A DNA stretch of 64,000 nt from CAJXMH01 sp040220135 (GCA_040220135.1 JAVJTT010000024.1:310001-374000); one strand, 5' to 3'. Shown: positions 17,431 through 26,424, counted from the stretch's first letter. The notes: generated from the letters alone by a model not told the origin. Numbers and translations: made by a program.

Positions 17431-18370
17431 TTTGAGTAGTCGACATCTTTTGGGCATTAAGCAATTAACTCCTGAAGACTTGGCTTTAATCTTCTCAACT
17501 GCAGATAACTTTAAAGAAGTCATTAATCGACCCATAAAAAAAGTGCCTTCTCTGCGCGATATTACTATTGCAAACTTGTTTTTCGAAAATTCTACCCGTA
17601 CTAAATTGTCTTTTGAACTTGCAGAGAAAAGACTCTCTGCCGATGTGATCAACTTTTCGGCTGCAGCATCATCGGTAAGCAAAGGGGAGACTTTGATTGA
17701 CACTGTGAACAATATTTTGGCCATGAAGGTAGACATGGTTGTTATGCGTCATCCTAACCCCGGGGCGCACATCTTTTTGTCGAAGCACATTGATGCCAAT
17801 ATTGTGAATGCCGGTGACGGAGCACATGAGCACCCTACCCAAGCATTGCTTGATGCCTATAGCATTCGAGAAAAACTAGGAGATGTAAAGGGAAGCAAAG
17901 TGGTGATCGTAGGCGATATACTGCATTCTCGGGTGGCATTGTCAAACATTTACTGTTTGAAAAAATTGGGGGCAGAAGTTATGGTCTGTGGACCACCAAC
18001 CTTATTGCCTAAATACATTCAGAGCCTTGGTGTGAAGGTAGAATTTCAGCTAGAAAAAGCCTTGGCTTGGGCCGACATTGCCATGATGCTAAGAATTCAA
18101 TTGGAACGGCAAGGCGGAAAATCTGATGTAAAATACTTTCCATCCTTAAGGGAGTACCATAATTTGTATGGTTTAACCCTAGAGCGTCTTGTTGCATTAG
18201 ACAAGCCTTTAACCATTATGCACCCAGGTCCTATTAACCGCGGTGTGGAAATTTCTTCAGCGGTAGCCGACTCATCAGATAGCATCATTTTGAACCAAGT
18301 TGAAAATGGAGTAGCAATCCGCATGGCCGTTTTATATCTCTTGGCTTCTTCAGAAGGCTTTGAGAGTTAA
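17423..18370 (+). CDS. pyrB: aspartate carbamoyltransferase catalytic subunit
   Basis: 315 residues. Joins carbamoyl phosphate and aspartate to make N-carbamoyl-aspartate, the committed step of pyrimidine synthesis. Carbamoyl-phosphate motif STRTK at residues 57-61, HPNPG, HPTQALLDAYSI, and MHPGPINRGVEI near the C-terminus. Overlaps pyrR by 8 bp. No pyrI regulatory subunit is adjacent. Confidence 0.95.
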   Translation: MGSLSSRHLLGIKQLTPEDLALIFSTADNFKEVINRPIKKVPSLRDITIANLFFENSTRTKLSFELAEKRLSADVINFSAAASSVSKGETLIDTVNNILAMKVDMVVMRHPNPGAHIFLSKHIDANIVNAGDGAHEHPTQALLDAYSIREKLGDVKGSKVVIVGDILHSRVALSNIYCLKKLGAEVMVCGPPTLLPKYIQSLGVKVEFQLEKALAWADIAMMLRIQLERQGGKSDVKYFPSLREYHNLYGLTLERLVALDKPLTIMHPGPINRGVEISSAVADSSDSIILNQVENGVAIRMAVLYLLASSEGFES

Positions 18371-18376
18371 ATTTTT

Positions 18377-18384
18377 TACTTTTG
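18377..18384 (+). promoter_or_regulatory. -7 promoter element for the STAS gene
   Basis: TACTTTTG matches TAnnTTTG, 16 bp upstream of the STAS ATG and just after the pyrB stop, suggesting a separate transcription start for the STAS-rnz pair. Confidence 0.38.
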
Positions 18385-18400
18385 TCCAAATTTTAAGCAA

Positions 18401-18796
18401 ATGAGTCATTCCGCCTTTCGCATTGAAAATAAAGATAAGTACACTTTAATTCAGGTATTAGACCCTAAGTTTACTGCCAAGGTTTCACCTGATTTGAAAG
18501 CAGAACTGGTTTTATTAAAAAGCAAGGGTGTTAAAAACATTCTGTTTGATTTGGAGCAAGCGGCTTATTGTGACTCATCTGGTTTAAGCGCCATCTTAGT
18601 GGCGAACCGTATTTGCAAAGAAGCTGATGGCTGTATGGTGGTGTGCAATTTAAAGCCTGCGGTAGAGAAACTGATTGAAATTTCGCAGTTGGGTAGCGTA
18701 CTCAACATAACACCTACCAGAGATGAAGCGGTAGACTTCTTATTTATGGATGAGCTTGAAAAAGGCTTAGGAGACTTGGATGAGAACTTAAATTGA
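18401..18796 (+). CDS. STAS-domain protein (anti-sigma factor antagonist type)
   Basis: 131 residues. A single STAS domain: strand IQVLDPKFTAKVSPDLK, then DLEQAAYCDSSGLSAILVAN with the Ser pair (about residues 63-64) that is phosphorylated by partner kinases in SpoIIAA-type proteins. A short acidic tail follows (ELEKGLGDLDENLN). No anti-sigma factor is adjacent. The stop TGA overlaps the RNase Z ATG by one base, so the two genes are translationally coupled, an arrangement I have seen in related bacteria. Confidence 0.85.
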   Translation: MSHSAFRIENKDKYTLIQVLDPKFTAKVSPDLKAELVLLKSKGVKNILFDLEQAAYCDSSGLSAILVANRICKEADGCMVVCNLKPAVEKLIEISQLGSVLNITPTRDEAVDFLFMDELEKGLGDLDENLN

Positions 18797-19704
18797 TGTC
18801 TTTTTCAGTTCTTATTCTCGGCAGCGGTTCCGCTTTGCCAACGATTTCTTCTAACCAAACTTCACAAGTAATTGAAATGGGAAACCAATTGTTTCTCATG
18901 GATTGTGGCGAGGGAACTCAAGTTGAGCTTCGAAGAAATAAGGTGAAAGTGCAAAAAATCGATCACATTTTTATTTCCCACTTACACGGCGACCACTTTT
19001 TTGGTTTAGTTGGTTTGCTTTCTACCATGCACCTTTTGGGACGTAAGAAAGAGCTTCACATTCATGGACCAAAGGGGCTACAAGAGATTATTGAAATTCA
19101 ATTTCGAAATGCCGGTAGTCATTTGGCATATCCTATGAGTTTTCACAAGGTTGAAAAAGGCGGTCAATTGGTATACGAAGATCAAAAAGTACTGATTAGT
19201 AGCTTGCCCTTGCATCATAGAATCCCTTGTTTTGGCTATAAGTTTGAAGAAAAGGAAAAGCCGCGCAAATTGATTGGGGAAGCCTTAGAGAAACACCAAA
19301 TTCCAAACTACGCTCGCCATGAGTTAACCAAAGGAGAAGATTTTAGAGGAGAAGATGGTCGGATAGTAGCTAACCATTTATTGAGTGAAGAGCCTGAGCC
19401 TCCTAAAGCTTATGCTTATTGTTCTGATACAGCTTATTTTAAAAAAATGATTCCCCACATAGAAAGTGTTAACTTGCTTTACCATGAAGCGACTTTTTTA
19501 GAAAGGGATCGAGAACGTGCGGATAAAACCTTTCATTCAACCGCTAAAGACGCCGCAAGGGTGGCCAGTGAGGCAGGGGTAGACAAGCTGTTATTGGGTC
19601 ATTTCTCTAACCGATACAAAGCCAAAGATGGTTTTTTGCAAGAAAGTCGTCAACTTTTCAAGCAAAGCTACATTGCTGAAGAAGGGCAGCGATTTAAAGT
19701 ATAG
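18796..19704 (+). CDS. rnz: ribonuclease Z
   Basis: 302 residues from ATG 18796 (an in-frame TTG one codon upstream is ignored). Removes 3' trailers from tRNA precursors. Metallo-beta-lactamase motif HLHGDH at residues 62-67, LLSTMHLLGR, the conserved SLPLHHRIPCFGY, YCSDTAYF, the exosite-independent HEATF, and the late GHFSNRY. Coupled to the STAS gene. Confidence 0.94.
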   Translation: MSFSVLILGSGSALPTISSNQTSQVIEMGNQLFLMDCGEGTQVELRRNKVKVQKIDHIFISHLHGDHFFGLVGLLSTMHLLGRKKELHIHGPKGLQEIIEIQFRNAGSHLAYPMSFHKVEKGGQLVYEDQKVLISSLPLHHRIPCFGYKFEEKEKPRKLIGEALEKHQIPNYARHELTKGEDFRGEDGRIVANHLLSEEPEPPKAYAYCSDTAYFKKMIPHIESVNLLYHEATFLERDRERADKTFHSTAKDAARVASEAGVDKLLLGHFSNRYKAKDGFLQESRQLFKQSYIAEEGQRFKV

Positions 19705-19730
19705 TCTCAGGCCTTAAAGCAACTAACTAA

Positions 19731-19796
19731 AAAAGGATTAGACTTTAGCCAATAGCCTTAAGCTTGTAATGACTAGAACCTAATCCTTTTCTATTT
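19731..19796. terminator. possible bidirectional terminator between rnz and 3-hydroxyacyl-CoA dehydrogenase
   Basis: AAAAGGATTAG (19731-19741) and its perfect inverse CTAATCCTTTT (19780-19790) flank a 38-nt loop and are followed by a T-rich tail. The arms suit both convergent genes, but the long loop lowers confidence. Confidence 0.45.
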
Positions 19797-19800
19797 TTCT

Positions 19801-20688
19801 CTACTTGAAGGTATCCGCTACAATCAAGTCTTTGGTACCATGACCGTATGAATAAAAACCTTCTCCCGATTTTACGCCTAGTTTTTTGGCTGTCACCATA
19901 TTCACCAAGAGTGGACAAGGGGCATATTTAGGGTTGCCAAATCCTTCATACAATACATTTAGAATAGAATGACAAACATCTAGGCCAATAAAATCTGCTA
20001 ATTGCAATGGGCCCATCGGATGAGCCATGCCTAGTTTCATTACAGTATCTATTTCTTTCACACCAGCAACTCCCTCATACAAGCTATAAATTGCCTCATT
20101 GATCATGGGCATTAAAATGCGGTTAGCAACAAAGCCTGGGTAATCGTTTACTTCAACCGGAACTTTATTCAGCTTTTTTGAAGCTTGCATAATGGTGGAG
20201 GTCACTTCATCCGAAGTCGCATATCCGCGAATAATCTCTACCAACTTCATCACTGGTACCGGATTCATAAAGTGCATGCCGATTACCTTATCAGGTCGAT
20301 TGGTGACAGAACCAATCTTTGTAATGGAAATGGAAGATGTATTAGAAGCCAAGATGACATGATCGGGACAAATTTGGTCTAGCTGTTCGAATAGCTTCAG
20401 TTTTATGTCCAAGTTTTCTGTGGCTGCCTCTACTACAAGATCAACACCTTCTATTCCCTTCTCCATTTCGGTAAAAGTGGTCAAGTTGTTAAGGGTCTCG
20501 TTCTTCTCATCCTCACTGATCTTCTCCTTGCTCAGCATGCGATCAAGGTTTTTTTCAATGGTTTTTAGTGCTTTGTCTAAAGCATCTTGAGAAAGGTCGA
20601 TAAGGGCAACTGGATGACCAAATTGAGCGAAAGTGTGAGCAATGCCATTACCCATAGTTCCAGCTCCGATTACAGCTATTTTATTCAT
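19801..20688 (-). CDS. 3-hydroxyacyl-CoA (3-hydroxybutyryl-CoA) dehydrogenase
   Basis: 295 residues, the length of short single-function enzymes. Oxidises 3-hydroxyacyl-CoA with NAD in beta-oxidation or butanoate metabolism. The N-terminal GAGTMGNGIAHTFAQFG binds NAD; FEQLDQ, ASNTSSISI, GMHFMNPVPVMKLVEII (catalytic His), DYPGFVANRILMP and GVKEIDTVMKLG follow. The C-terminal GPLQLADFIGLDVC is typical. Monocistronic. Confidence 0.94.
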   Translation of the reverse strand: MNKIAVIGAGTMGNGIAHTFAQFGHPVALIDLSQDALDKALKTIEKNLDRMLSKEKISEDEKNETLNNLTTFTEMEKGIEGVDLVVEAATENLDIKLKLFEQLDQICPDHVILASNTSSISITKIGSVTNRPDKVIGMHFMNPVPVMKLVEIIRGYATSDEVTSTIMQASKKLNKVPVEVNDYPGFVANRILMPMINEAIYSLYEGVAGVKEIDTVMKLGMAHPMGPLQLADFIGLDVCHSILNVLYEGFGNPKYAPCPLLVNMVTAKKLGVKSGEGFYSYGHGTKDLIVADTFK

Positions 20689-20713
20689 TGGAATTTCTTT
20701 TTTATTAGGCCAA

Positions 20714-20721
20714 CAAAGTTA
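20714..20721 (-). promoter_or_regulatory. -7 promoter element for the 3-hydroxyacyl-CoA dehydrogenase gene
   Basis: Reads TAACTTTG on the minus strand, an exact TAnnTTTG match 26 bp before the ATG. Confidence 0.38.
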
Positions 20722-20746
20722 AAGATAGGGCAGGGGCTTTCAAAAA

Positions 20747-22162
20747 CTATTTTCCACTTCCGCGAAGAACAATTAGCACGGTGTAGATCAGGATTTTAAA
20801 GTCTACTAAAAGCGACATATTTTCAATGTAAATGATGTCGAATTTCAAACGTTCTACCATTTGGTCTACGTTTTCGGCATAACCATATTTCACTTGTCCC
20901 CAAGAGGTAATACCGGGTCTAACCTTTAGTAAGTGGTTGTAGTGCGAGGCTTTTTCAACAATTTTATCGATAAAGAATTGACGTTCAGGCCTTGGACCAA
21001 CCAAAGACATATCACCAACAAACACATTGTAAAACTGCGGGATTTCGTCTAGACGTGTTTTACGCATAAAACGACCAAACTTGGTTATTCGAGGATCATG
21101 ATCACTAGAAAGGGCCGGACCGTTAGCCTCTGCATCAGTATACATTGATCTAAACTTGTGTATCATAAAAGGCTTGCCGTGAATTCCAATCCGTTCTTGA
21201 GAGAAAATAATCGGTCCTTTTGAAGTGAACTTAACTATTAGGCCAACGGTAATGAACACCGGACTAAAAACCAACAAGACGAACAAGGAGACAAAAATGT
21301 CAATCGTTCGCTTTACGGTTTGTTGCCATGAGGGCATTATTTCCCGGTTAATTACAATCAATGGAGCACCAAAGATAGAACTCATTCGCACCGAACCAGA
21401 TAGAATATCGTACATGTCGGGAATCACTTTGATGAGTACATCCAAGCCTTCTAACTCACTTATAATGGCTTCTAAACTAGCATGCTCTGAAGATTCTATG
21501 GCAATAATCGCTTCCTCTATTTGGTATTCATCAACTATTTTACGCAGCTCTTTAGTATTGCCTAAAAAGGGAAGGTGGTCTTCAATTAAGTAATTGTCTT
21601 GTTTGTTCACTCTTACAAAGCCCACGAATTTATTTCCGTATGACTTTTTCTCTTTTTCCATCTCTTTGTAAAGCTCACTGGCTCTCTCACTCGAACCGAT
21701 AATCACAGTATTAAAACCAATCTTTCGGTTTTGAACTTTTGAAACGGTTCGACTAGTAATGATGAAACGAAAAAGGTAGGTCAGTACAAAGTGAAAGAAA
21801 AGAATGTATAAATAAGAGAGGTAATAATCTTTGTAGGTGTCTATTTCATCATCTAGGATAAAGACAAAAAAGAGCAAAGTGCAACCGAAAATAGCGCTGG
21901 TGAGGGTTTGTACAAATTCTTTTAAACGTGCTTTTCGGTATACCTTTTTGTAGAAACCCGAGGCTGCATAAAGTAAAACCCAAGCCGTGGGTATGCAAGC
22001 TAAAGCTAAAAAGAAGTTTTGATCGAAGTTAACCGGAACTTCATACCCAAACTTATTGGGCTCAAGATATACTTTTCTAAATCGATAAAATAAAGTCCAT
22101 GCTATTGCAGCGGCCAAAAAGTCGAAAAAGATATACTTAAAGGTTTGGAGCTTCCGGTTCAT
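20747..22162 (-). CDS. polyprenyl glycosylphosphotransferase (exopolysaccharide sugar transferase)
   Basis: 471 residues. Four N-terminal membrane segments, a Rossmann-like nucleotide-binding domain (VIIGSSERASELYKEME, about 150), then a fifth hydrophobic segment and the bacterial sugar-transferase domain: KRTIDIFVS, GPIIFSQERIG, KFRSM, KTRLDEIPQF and GDMSLVGPRPE. Transfers a sugar-1-phosphate to undecaprenyl phosphate at the inner membrane, starting exopolysaccharide or O-antigen synthesis. No other polysaccharide gene cluster is attached. Overlaps the upstream lipoprotein gene by one base. Confidence 0.93.
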   Translation of the reverse strand: MNRKLQTFKYIFFDFLAAAIAWTLFYRFRKVYLEPNKFGYEVPVNFDQNFFLALACIPTAWVLLYAASGFYKKVYRKARLKEFVQTLTSAIFGCTLLFFVFILDDEIDTYKDYYLSYLYILFFHFVLTYLFRFIITSRTVSKVQNRKIGFNTVIIGSSERASELYKEMEKEKKSYGNKFVGFVRVNKQDNYLIEDHLPFLGNTKELRKIVDEYQIEEAIIAIESSEHASLEAIISELEGLDVLIKVIPDMYDILSGSVRMSSIFGAPLIVINREIMPSWQQTVKRTIDIFVSLFVLLVFSPVFITVGLIVKFTSKGPIIFSQERIGIHGKPFMIHKFRSMYTDAEANGPALSSDHDPRITKFGRFMRKTRLDEIPQFYNVFVGDMSLVGPRPERQFFIDKIVEKASHYNHLLKVRPGITSWGQVKYGYAENVDQMVERLKFDIIYIENMSLLVDFKILIYTVLIVLRGSGK

Positions 22163-23025
22163 TAGAAACGAACAATTTTTACGTTATCGAGATAGAGTTT
22201 ACCGACTTCGCCAATCGGCTTGGTGAAACCAATGGCAAGGCTGAAATTGGAAGCGTTAAACAAGGTAGAAAATACTGGGCCTAATTCTACATAAGCTTTC
22301 TTCCAGCCTACAGTAGGACGAAAATTGATCACTGAAAATTGCCGGTTAAAATCATTGGTGTAAATACTAAGGGCAATGTCATGGGTGCAGGAGTAGTCCA
22401 TTTCTAAGTAGATGGCTCTGCCATCTCTCGGAATGTCACTAAATGGTTCAGTTCGTGCTTCAAAAAAGTCCATGTTGGGTTCTAGGTAGGCCAATCCGGA
22501 AGCGGTGCCTTCAAAAACATTGTTGGTTTGCTCTCTAAAAAATATTGTATCGCTATTCGGATGACGCTCTGTAAAAAAACTAATGCCGTTATCAAAATCA
22601 TCAATTGATAGCTCTGATGGGTCATCAAATATGGCATTATCTTGATACTCAACCACCGGAACGATGGTCATTTCTTGTTCAGGCAAAAGGGTGGTGTCTA
22701 AAGTGTAGAATTTATAAAGCGGGTATAGTGCGCGGTCGCTGGAAAGGCTATTGTTAAAAATACCGGCGCCCACCTGTAGACTAACATTCCCGGTTTCTTG
22801 AATGGGAATAGTAGCGGGCAGCTCAAAGACACCTAATAATTGATTGCCATTGTAAACCCAGGCATCCCGAATGTCATCGCTTGCCGAGCCTTGAGTAGAA
22901 CCTTGAGTTTTTGCTTCTATATCTTCAATGGTGATGTAAGCCGGGATGGGTGCCTCCAGTTCTTCATCTTCACAAGATCCTAAAAAAAAGCAGCAGAAAA
23001 TAAGTACAAGTAATCGTATAGTCAT
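22162..23025 (-). CDS. surface lipoprotein of unknown function
   Basis: 287 residues. Lipobox FFLGSC with Cys 18, followed by EDEELEAP: an acidic run directly after the Cys, the pattern of the Bacteroidota surface-export signal. The mature part is beta-rich and ends VGKLYLDNVKIVRF, as in carbohydrate-binding-like domains. The TGATG-type junction with the downstream sugar transferase implies co-translation and perhaps a shared envelope role. No family recognised. Confidence 0.72.
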   Translation of the reverse strand: MTIRLLVLIFCCFFLGSCEDEELEAPIPAYITIEDIEAKTQGSTQGSASDDIRDAWVYNGNQLLGVFELPATIPIQETGNVSLQVGAGIFNNSLSSDRALYPLYKFYTLDTTLLPEQEMTIVPVVEYQDNAIFDDPSELSIDDFDNGISFFTERHPNSDTIFFREQTNNVFEGTASGLAYLEPNMDFFEARTEPFSDIPRDGRAIYLEMDYSCTHDIALSIYTNDFNRQFSVINFRPTVGWKKAYVELGPVFSTLFNASNFSLAIGFTKPIGEVGKLYLDNVKIVRF

Positions 23026-23078
23026 AGGCTATTAAAAGCTCCAATGAAGGGCAACGGAGAAAAGTTTAGCTTATTGTC

Positions 23079-24068
23079 TTAAATCGATAAATTTTCTTTG
23101 GTGAGTTCCAATTTCTCGATAATACGATGGGCAACATCTAAAGCATAGTAACCATCATGAATGGAAACAGCCGGGGTGGTGTTTTGTACAATGCTTGCTG
23201 CAAAAGCGCTTAATTCATCTTGAATAGCATTGTTGTTCTCTACATCCGGCTTCTCAAAATAAATTTGCTTGTGCCCCTTTCCTTCTCCTAGGTCAATGGT
23301 TACAGAAAGCGGGTCTGGTTCACCCTCTACATTCGATAAGCGAACCACCTCCGATTGTTTTTCAAGGAAGTCAATGGATAGATAGGCATCTTTCTGAAAG
23401 ATGCGTGTTTTGCGCATGTTTTTCAATGAAATACGACTTGCGGTAAGGTTTGCCACACAGCCATTATCAAATTCAATGCGTGCATTGCAAATATCTGGAT
23501 TGTCGCTAACCACTGCAACTCCGCTTGCCGATATGCGTCTTACATTGCTCTTTACAATGCTCAAAACAATGTCTAGGTCATGAATCATTAAGTCCAGCAC
23601 TACTGAAACGTCTGTCCCTCTGGGGTTAAATTGAGCCAAACGGTGAGTTTCAATAAACATGGGGTGCTTTATGTATGCTTTGGTAGCAGTAAAAGCCGGA
23701 TTAAATCGTTCTACATGACCCACTTGCACTTTTACATCTGCTTCTTCCGCCAGATCGATTAGTTTTCGAGCTTCTTCAACTGTGTTGGTAATGGGTTTCT
23801 CAATAAAAATATGTTTGGAGTTTTTTATGGCTTTTACAGCACAGTCGTAATGACTGAGGGTAGGAGTAACAATATCAATGACATCCACCTCTTGAATCAG
23901 TTTGTCGATGTCATCAAAAGCTTGAACCTCGTACTCCTCACTTGCCGCCTTCGCTGCGTTTGGGTCCGCATCGTAAAAACCTACTAATTCATAAGCCTCA
24001 ATTTGCTTGAGTAGCTTAATGTGAATCTTACCCAAATGTCCTGCGCCAAGTACTCCTATTTTTAACAT
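23079..24068 (-). CDS. Gfo/Idh/MocA family oxidoreductase
   Basis: 329 residues. N-terminal NAD(P) motif IGVLGAGHLGKIHIK, then VDVIDIVTPTLSHYD, the family EKPIT motif with catalytic Lys (about residue 95), and VGHVERFNPAF. The C-terminal half is the alpha/beta substrate domain. Acts on a sugar or related substrate; UDP-sugar dehydrogenases in lipopolysaccharide routes look like this, but the substrate is not determined. Upstream of the lipoprotein-sugar transferase pair by 53 bp and plausibly in the same unit. Confidence 0.88.
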   Translation of the reverse strand: MLKIGVLGAGHLGKIHIKLLKQIEAYELVGFYDADPNAAKAASEEYEVQAFDDIDKLIQEVDVIDIVTPTLSHYDCAVKAIKNSKHIFIEKPITNTVEEARKLIDLAEEADVKVQVGHVERFNPAFTATKAYIKHPMFIETHRLAQFNPRGTDVSVVLDLMIHDLDIVLSIVKSNVRRISASGVAVVSDNPDICNARIEFDNGCVANLTASRISLKNMRKTRIFQKDAYLSIDFLEKQSEVVRLSNVEGEPDPLSVTIDLGEGKGHKQIYFEKPDVENNNAIQDELSAFAASIVQNTTPAVSIHDGYYALDVAHRIIEKLELTKENLSI

Positions 24069-24082
24069 AAAAAGGTTTTTTA

Positions 24083-24090
24083 CAAAAATA
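24083..24090 (-). promoter_or_regulatory. -7 promoter element for the Gfo/Idh gene
   Basis: Reads TATTTTTG on the minus strand, an exact TAnnTTTG match 15 bp before the start codon. Confidence 0.38.
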
Positions 24091-24205
24091 AAGTATTCGC
24101 TTAAGGTTAGAGGCTGTGTTGTTTAGTCCTTTGTTAACATTTTTATGGTGAAAACCAGCCCAAAAGAATTGACTAACTTTAAAGGAAACTGATTTGCTTT
24201 GTAAG

Positions 24206-24859
24206 ATGCTGCAAGACTCATATCGACATAAAGGACTAAGGAAGAAACTAGTGGAAGTATTAGCCGGAAAAGGCATTCAAGATCAAGGGGTTCTGGATGC
24301 GATTAATGCCATACCTCGTCACCTTTTTATGGATAATGCTTTCGTAAATTTTGCCTATAAAGATCAAGCCTTTCCTATAGGAGCAGACCAAACTATATCA
24401 CAGCCTTATACGGTTGCTTTTCAATCTCAATTATTAGAAATTAAGCCCGGCGATAAAGTTTTGGAAATAGGAACAGGAAGCGGATACCAAGCCTGTGTGT
24501 TGTGCGAATTAGGCGCCAAAGTATTTAGCATTGAACGACATCGTTCTCTACATCATCGCGCCAAACAGCAACTCGCTGAATTGGGTTACAAACCGAAATT
24601 GTTCTTTGGCGATGGCTACAAAGGGCAAGTTGCTTTTGCACCCTATGATAAGGTGATCATAACGGCAGCGGCCCCTTTTATTCCGGAAGAACTAAAGGAT
24701 CAATTGAAAGTAGGAGGGATGATGGTTATTCCACTCGGTGAGGGCGAAAGTCAGCAAATGCAACGTTTGATAAAAGTGAGTGAAAAGGAGTTTAGAACCG
24801 AAACTTTTGGTCAATTTAGCTTTGTACCCATGCTGCAAGACAAATCTTTTAAAAGCTAA
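24206..24859 (+). CDS. pcm: protein-L-isoaspartate O-methyltransferase
   Basis: 217 residues from ATG 24206; a TTG four codons upstream is a weaker start. Uses S-adenosylmethionine to methylate isoaspartyl residues in aged proteins. Visible: IPRHLFM, the substrate loop GADQTISQPYTVAFQ, the SAM motif LEIGTGSGYQACVL (about residues 84-97), SIERH, and IITAAAPFIPEEL. Full family length, cytoplasmic. Confidence 0.94.
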   Translation: MLQDSYRHKGLRKKLVEVLAGKGIQDQGVLDAINAIPRHLFMDNAFVNFAYKDQAFPIGADQTISQPYTVAFQSQLLEIKPGDKVLEIGTGSGYQACVLCELGAKVFSIERHRSLHHRAKQQLAELGYKPKLFFGDGYKGQVAFAPYDKVIITAAAPFIPEELKDQLKVGGMMVIPLGEGESQQMQRLIKVSEKEFRTETFGQFSFVPMLQDKSFKS

Positions 24860-24907
24860 ACAATATCTTTGCTGAAATAAGGTTATTTGCCCAAGCAATC
24901 TAACAAC

Positions 24908-25672
24908 ATGAAAAAAATTAGTCTATCCCTCAGTTTAATCTTTCTTTTTACCCTAGGCTTTGCGCAAGAAGACATGGATTCTAAAGAGAATGCAAAAAAG
25001 AATAACTTTTATCCCCAAGCCGGTGATTTTGGAACTTCTATCGTGGTAAATGGATTGATCGACAACATTAGTTTTGAGTCGAATCAAAACCGTTACGGAA
25101 GCAATTTTATTTTTGGGCGTTATTACTTAGAAGATGATTTGGTTTTGAGAATGGGCCTTGGATTAATTGTAAATTCAACTAAGAACACCACCGCAGATAG
25201 TGTTGGAAACACCTTAGAAGAAGTAGAGAATACCAAAACCAATTATTTATTAAACTTTTCAGGCGGAATTGAAAAGCATCTTGGCGGAACAAAGCGCTTA
25301 GATCCCTACCTTTTTAGTCAGTTAGACTTGACTTTTATTGGAAAATCCACCGAAGAGATCATTACCGAGGAAACCAGTGCAGCGGGTACTTCAAAAGTAG
25401 AACAAACCATTAAAGAAGATGGAGGCATTGCCATTGGCCTTGGCGGAGGAGTAGGGTTTAATTATTTCATTGCTCCCCGCTTGAGTATTGGATCTGAATT
25501 AAGCATGGGCCTGATGTTTGTAAACGAAGGAGGAACAGTTTCTGACAATACGGTTACCACACCGGTTAACGGTTCAGCCTCTACGAATTTTACAAGTCGA
25601 GAAGATAAAACAAGAACCTTGAGCTTGGGCGTAATGCCAAATGCTTTGGTTCATTTCTCTTATTTCTTTTAG
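24908..25672 (+). CDS. outer-membrane beta-barrel protein
   Basis: 254 residues from ATG 24908, where a signal peptide begins (MKKISLSLSLIFLFTLGFAQ); a TTG at 24887 is rejected. The mature part shows eight or so amphipathic strands with GNxFxFGRYYLEDDLVLRMGLG, LGLGGGVGFNYFIAPRLSIG and a final FSYFF, ending in Phe as outer-membrane barrels do. Role unknown. Possibly co-transcribed with pcm, 48 bp upstream. Confidence 0.78.
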   Translation: MKKISLSLSLIFLFTLGFAQEDMDSKENAKKNNFYPQAGDFGTSIVVNGLIDNISFESNQNRYGSNFIFGRYYLEDDLVLRMGLGLIVNSTKNTTADSVGNTLEEVENTKTNYLLNFSGGIEKHLGGTKRLDPYLFSQLDLTFIGKSTEEIITEETSAAGTSKVEQTIKEDGGIAIGLGGGVGFNYFIAPRLSIGSELSMGLMFVNEGGTVSDNTVTTPVNGSASTNFTSREDKTRTLSLGVMPNALVHFSYFF

Positions 25673-25674
25673 TG

Positions 25675-25812
25675 TTAGCAGCCCGCAAAGTGAGAGGCGC
25701 CATAAAAGATAAAAAGCCAAACTATACCTTTCAGTAAAAAGAAAATAAAGCCGGCTACACCAATCCGTTTAAGCCAGCGTTTTATTTTGTTTGTTTCCTC
25801 CGACTCTCCCAT
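25675..25812 (-). CDS. 45-residue single-span membrane protein
   Basis: ATG at 25810-25812, stop TAA at 25675-25677. Product MGESEETNKIKRWLKRIG then AGFIFFLLKGIVWLFIFYGA and SHFAGC: a charged start, a helix with KR and a single membrane span. Its ATG overlaps the exonuclease stop by one base (TGATG), which is strong evidence for coupled translation. Small proteins with the same RW-KRIG...FLLKG pattern are, to my knowledge, common in Bacteroidota, but the function is unknown. Confidence 0.72.
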   Translation of the reverse strand: MGESEETNKIKRWLKRIGVAGFIFFLLKGIVWLFIFYGASHFAGC

Positions 25813-26339
25813 CAAGGTTTTCGCTTAAACTGTAGGACTTTATTCGGATTAAGCTTCCAAAGTTTTTCAAAAAGCAGAACTGTTGCAAGAGCATCATTAT
25901 CAGCTCTGTGGTGTCCTTTAAGTGGGATATCTAAACTTCTGCAAAGCTTTCCCAAGCTATACGAATCCATACCGGGTAGCATTTCACGACTTAACTGAAG
26001 CGTGCAGAGTCGTTCCTTGTGAAAGTTTTTTCCTACCGCTTCAAACTCGGCCTTGATGAAACTATAGTCAGCTTTTACATTGTGCGCTACCATAATAGTA
26101 TCTTGAGTAATGCTAGAAATTGAGTCGGTTAGGGCGGCAAAAGAAGGTGCCTCCGCCACAATCTCGTTGCTTATTCCGGTAAGCCGTTGCACATAAGGTG
26201 GGATTTTCATTTCGGGATTGACAAGCGAACTAAAGCGGTCAACCACTTCTATGCCGTTATGGCGATAAATGGCGACTTCGGTAATCTTGCCCTGTTTAGC
26301 GTTACCGCCGGTAGCTTCTATGTCAATAATCGAAAACAA
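25812..26339 (-). CDS. DEDDh 3'-5' exonuclease (DnaQ-like)
   Basis: 175 residues. ExoI motif IDIEATGG (Asp 6, Glu 8), ExoII VAHNVKADYSFI and ExoIII HHRADNDALATV (His about 150, Asp about 155) are intact, so it should be an active exonuclease on nucleic acids. Such stand-alone domains act in DNA proofreading or RNA trimming; which one is not clear. Coupled to the 45-residue membrane protein. Confidence 0.9.
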   Translation of the reverse strand: MFSIIDIEATGGNAKQGKITEVAIYRHNGIEVVDRFSSLVNPEMKIPPYVQRLTGISNEIVAEAPSFAALTDSISSITQDTIMVAHNVKADYSFIKAEFEAVGKNFHKERLCTLQLSREMLPGMDSYSLGKLCRSLDIPLKGHHRADNDALATVLLFEKLWKLNPNKVLQFKRKP

Positions 26340-26424
26340 TGCGTCAGCAAAAATACAGTTAGCAAACCGCTTTTGTTTGACAAAAGGATGATTAAATCTT
26401 ACCTTTCACAGAAATTCATACAAC

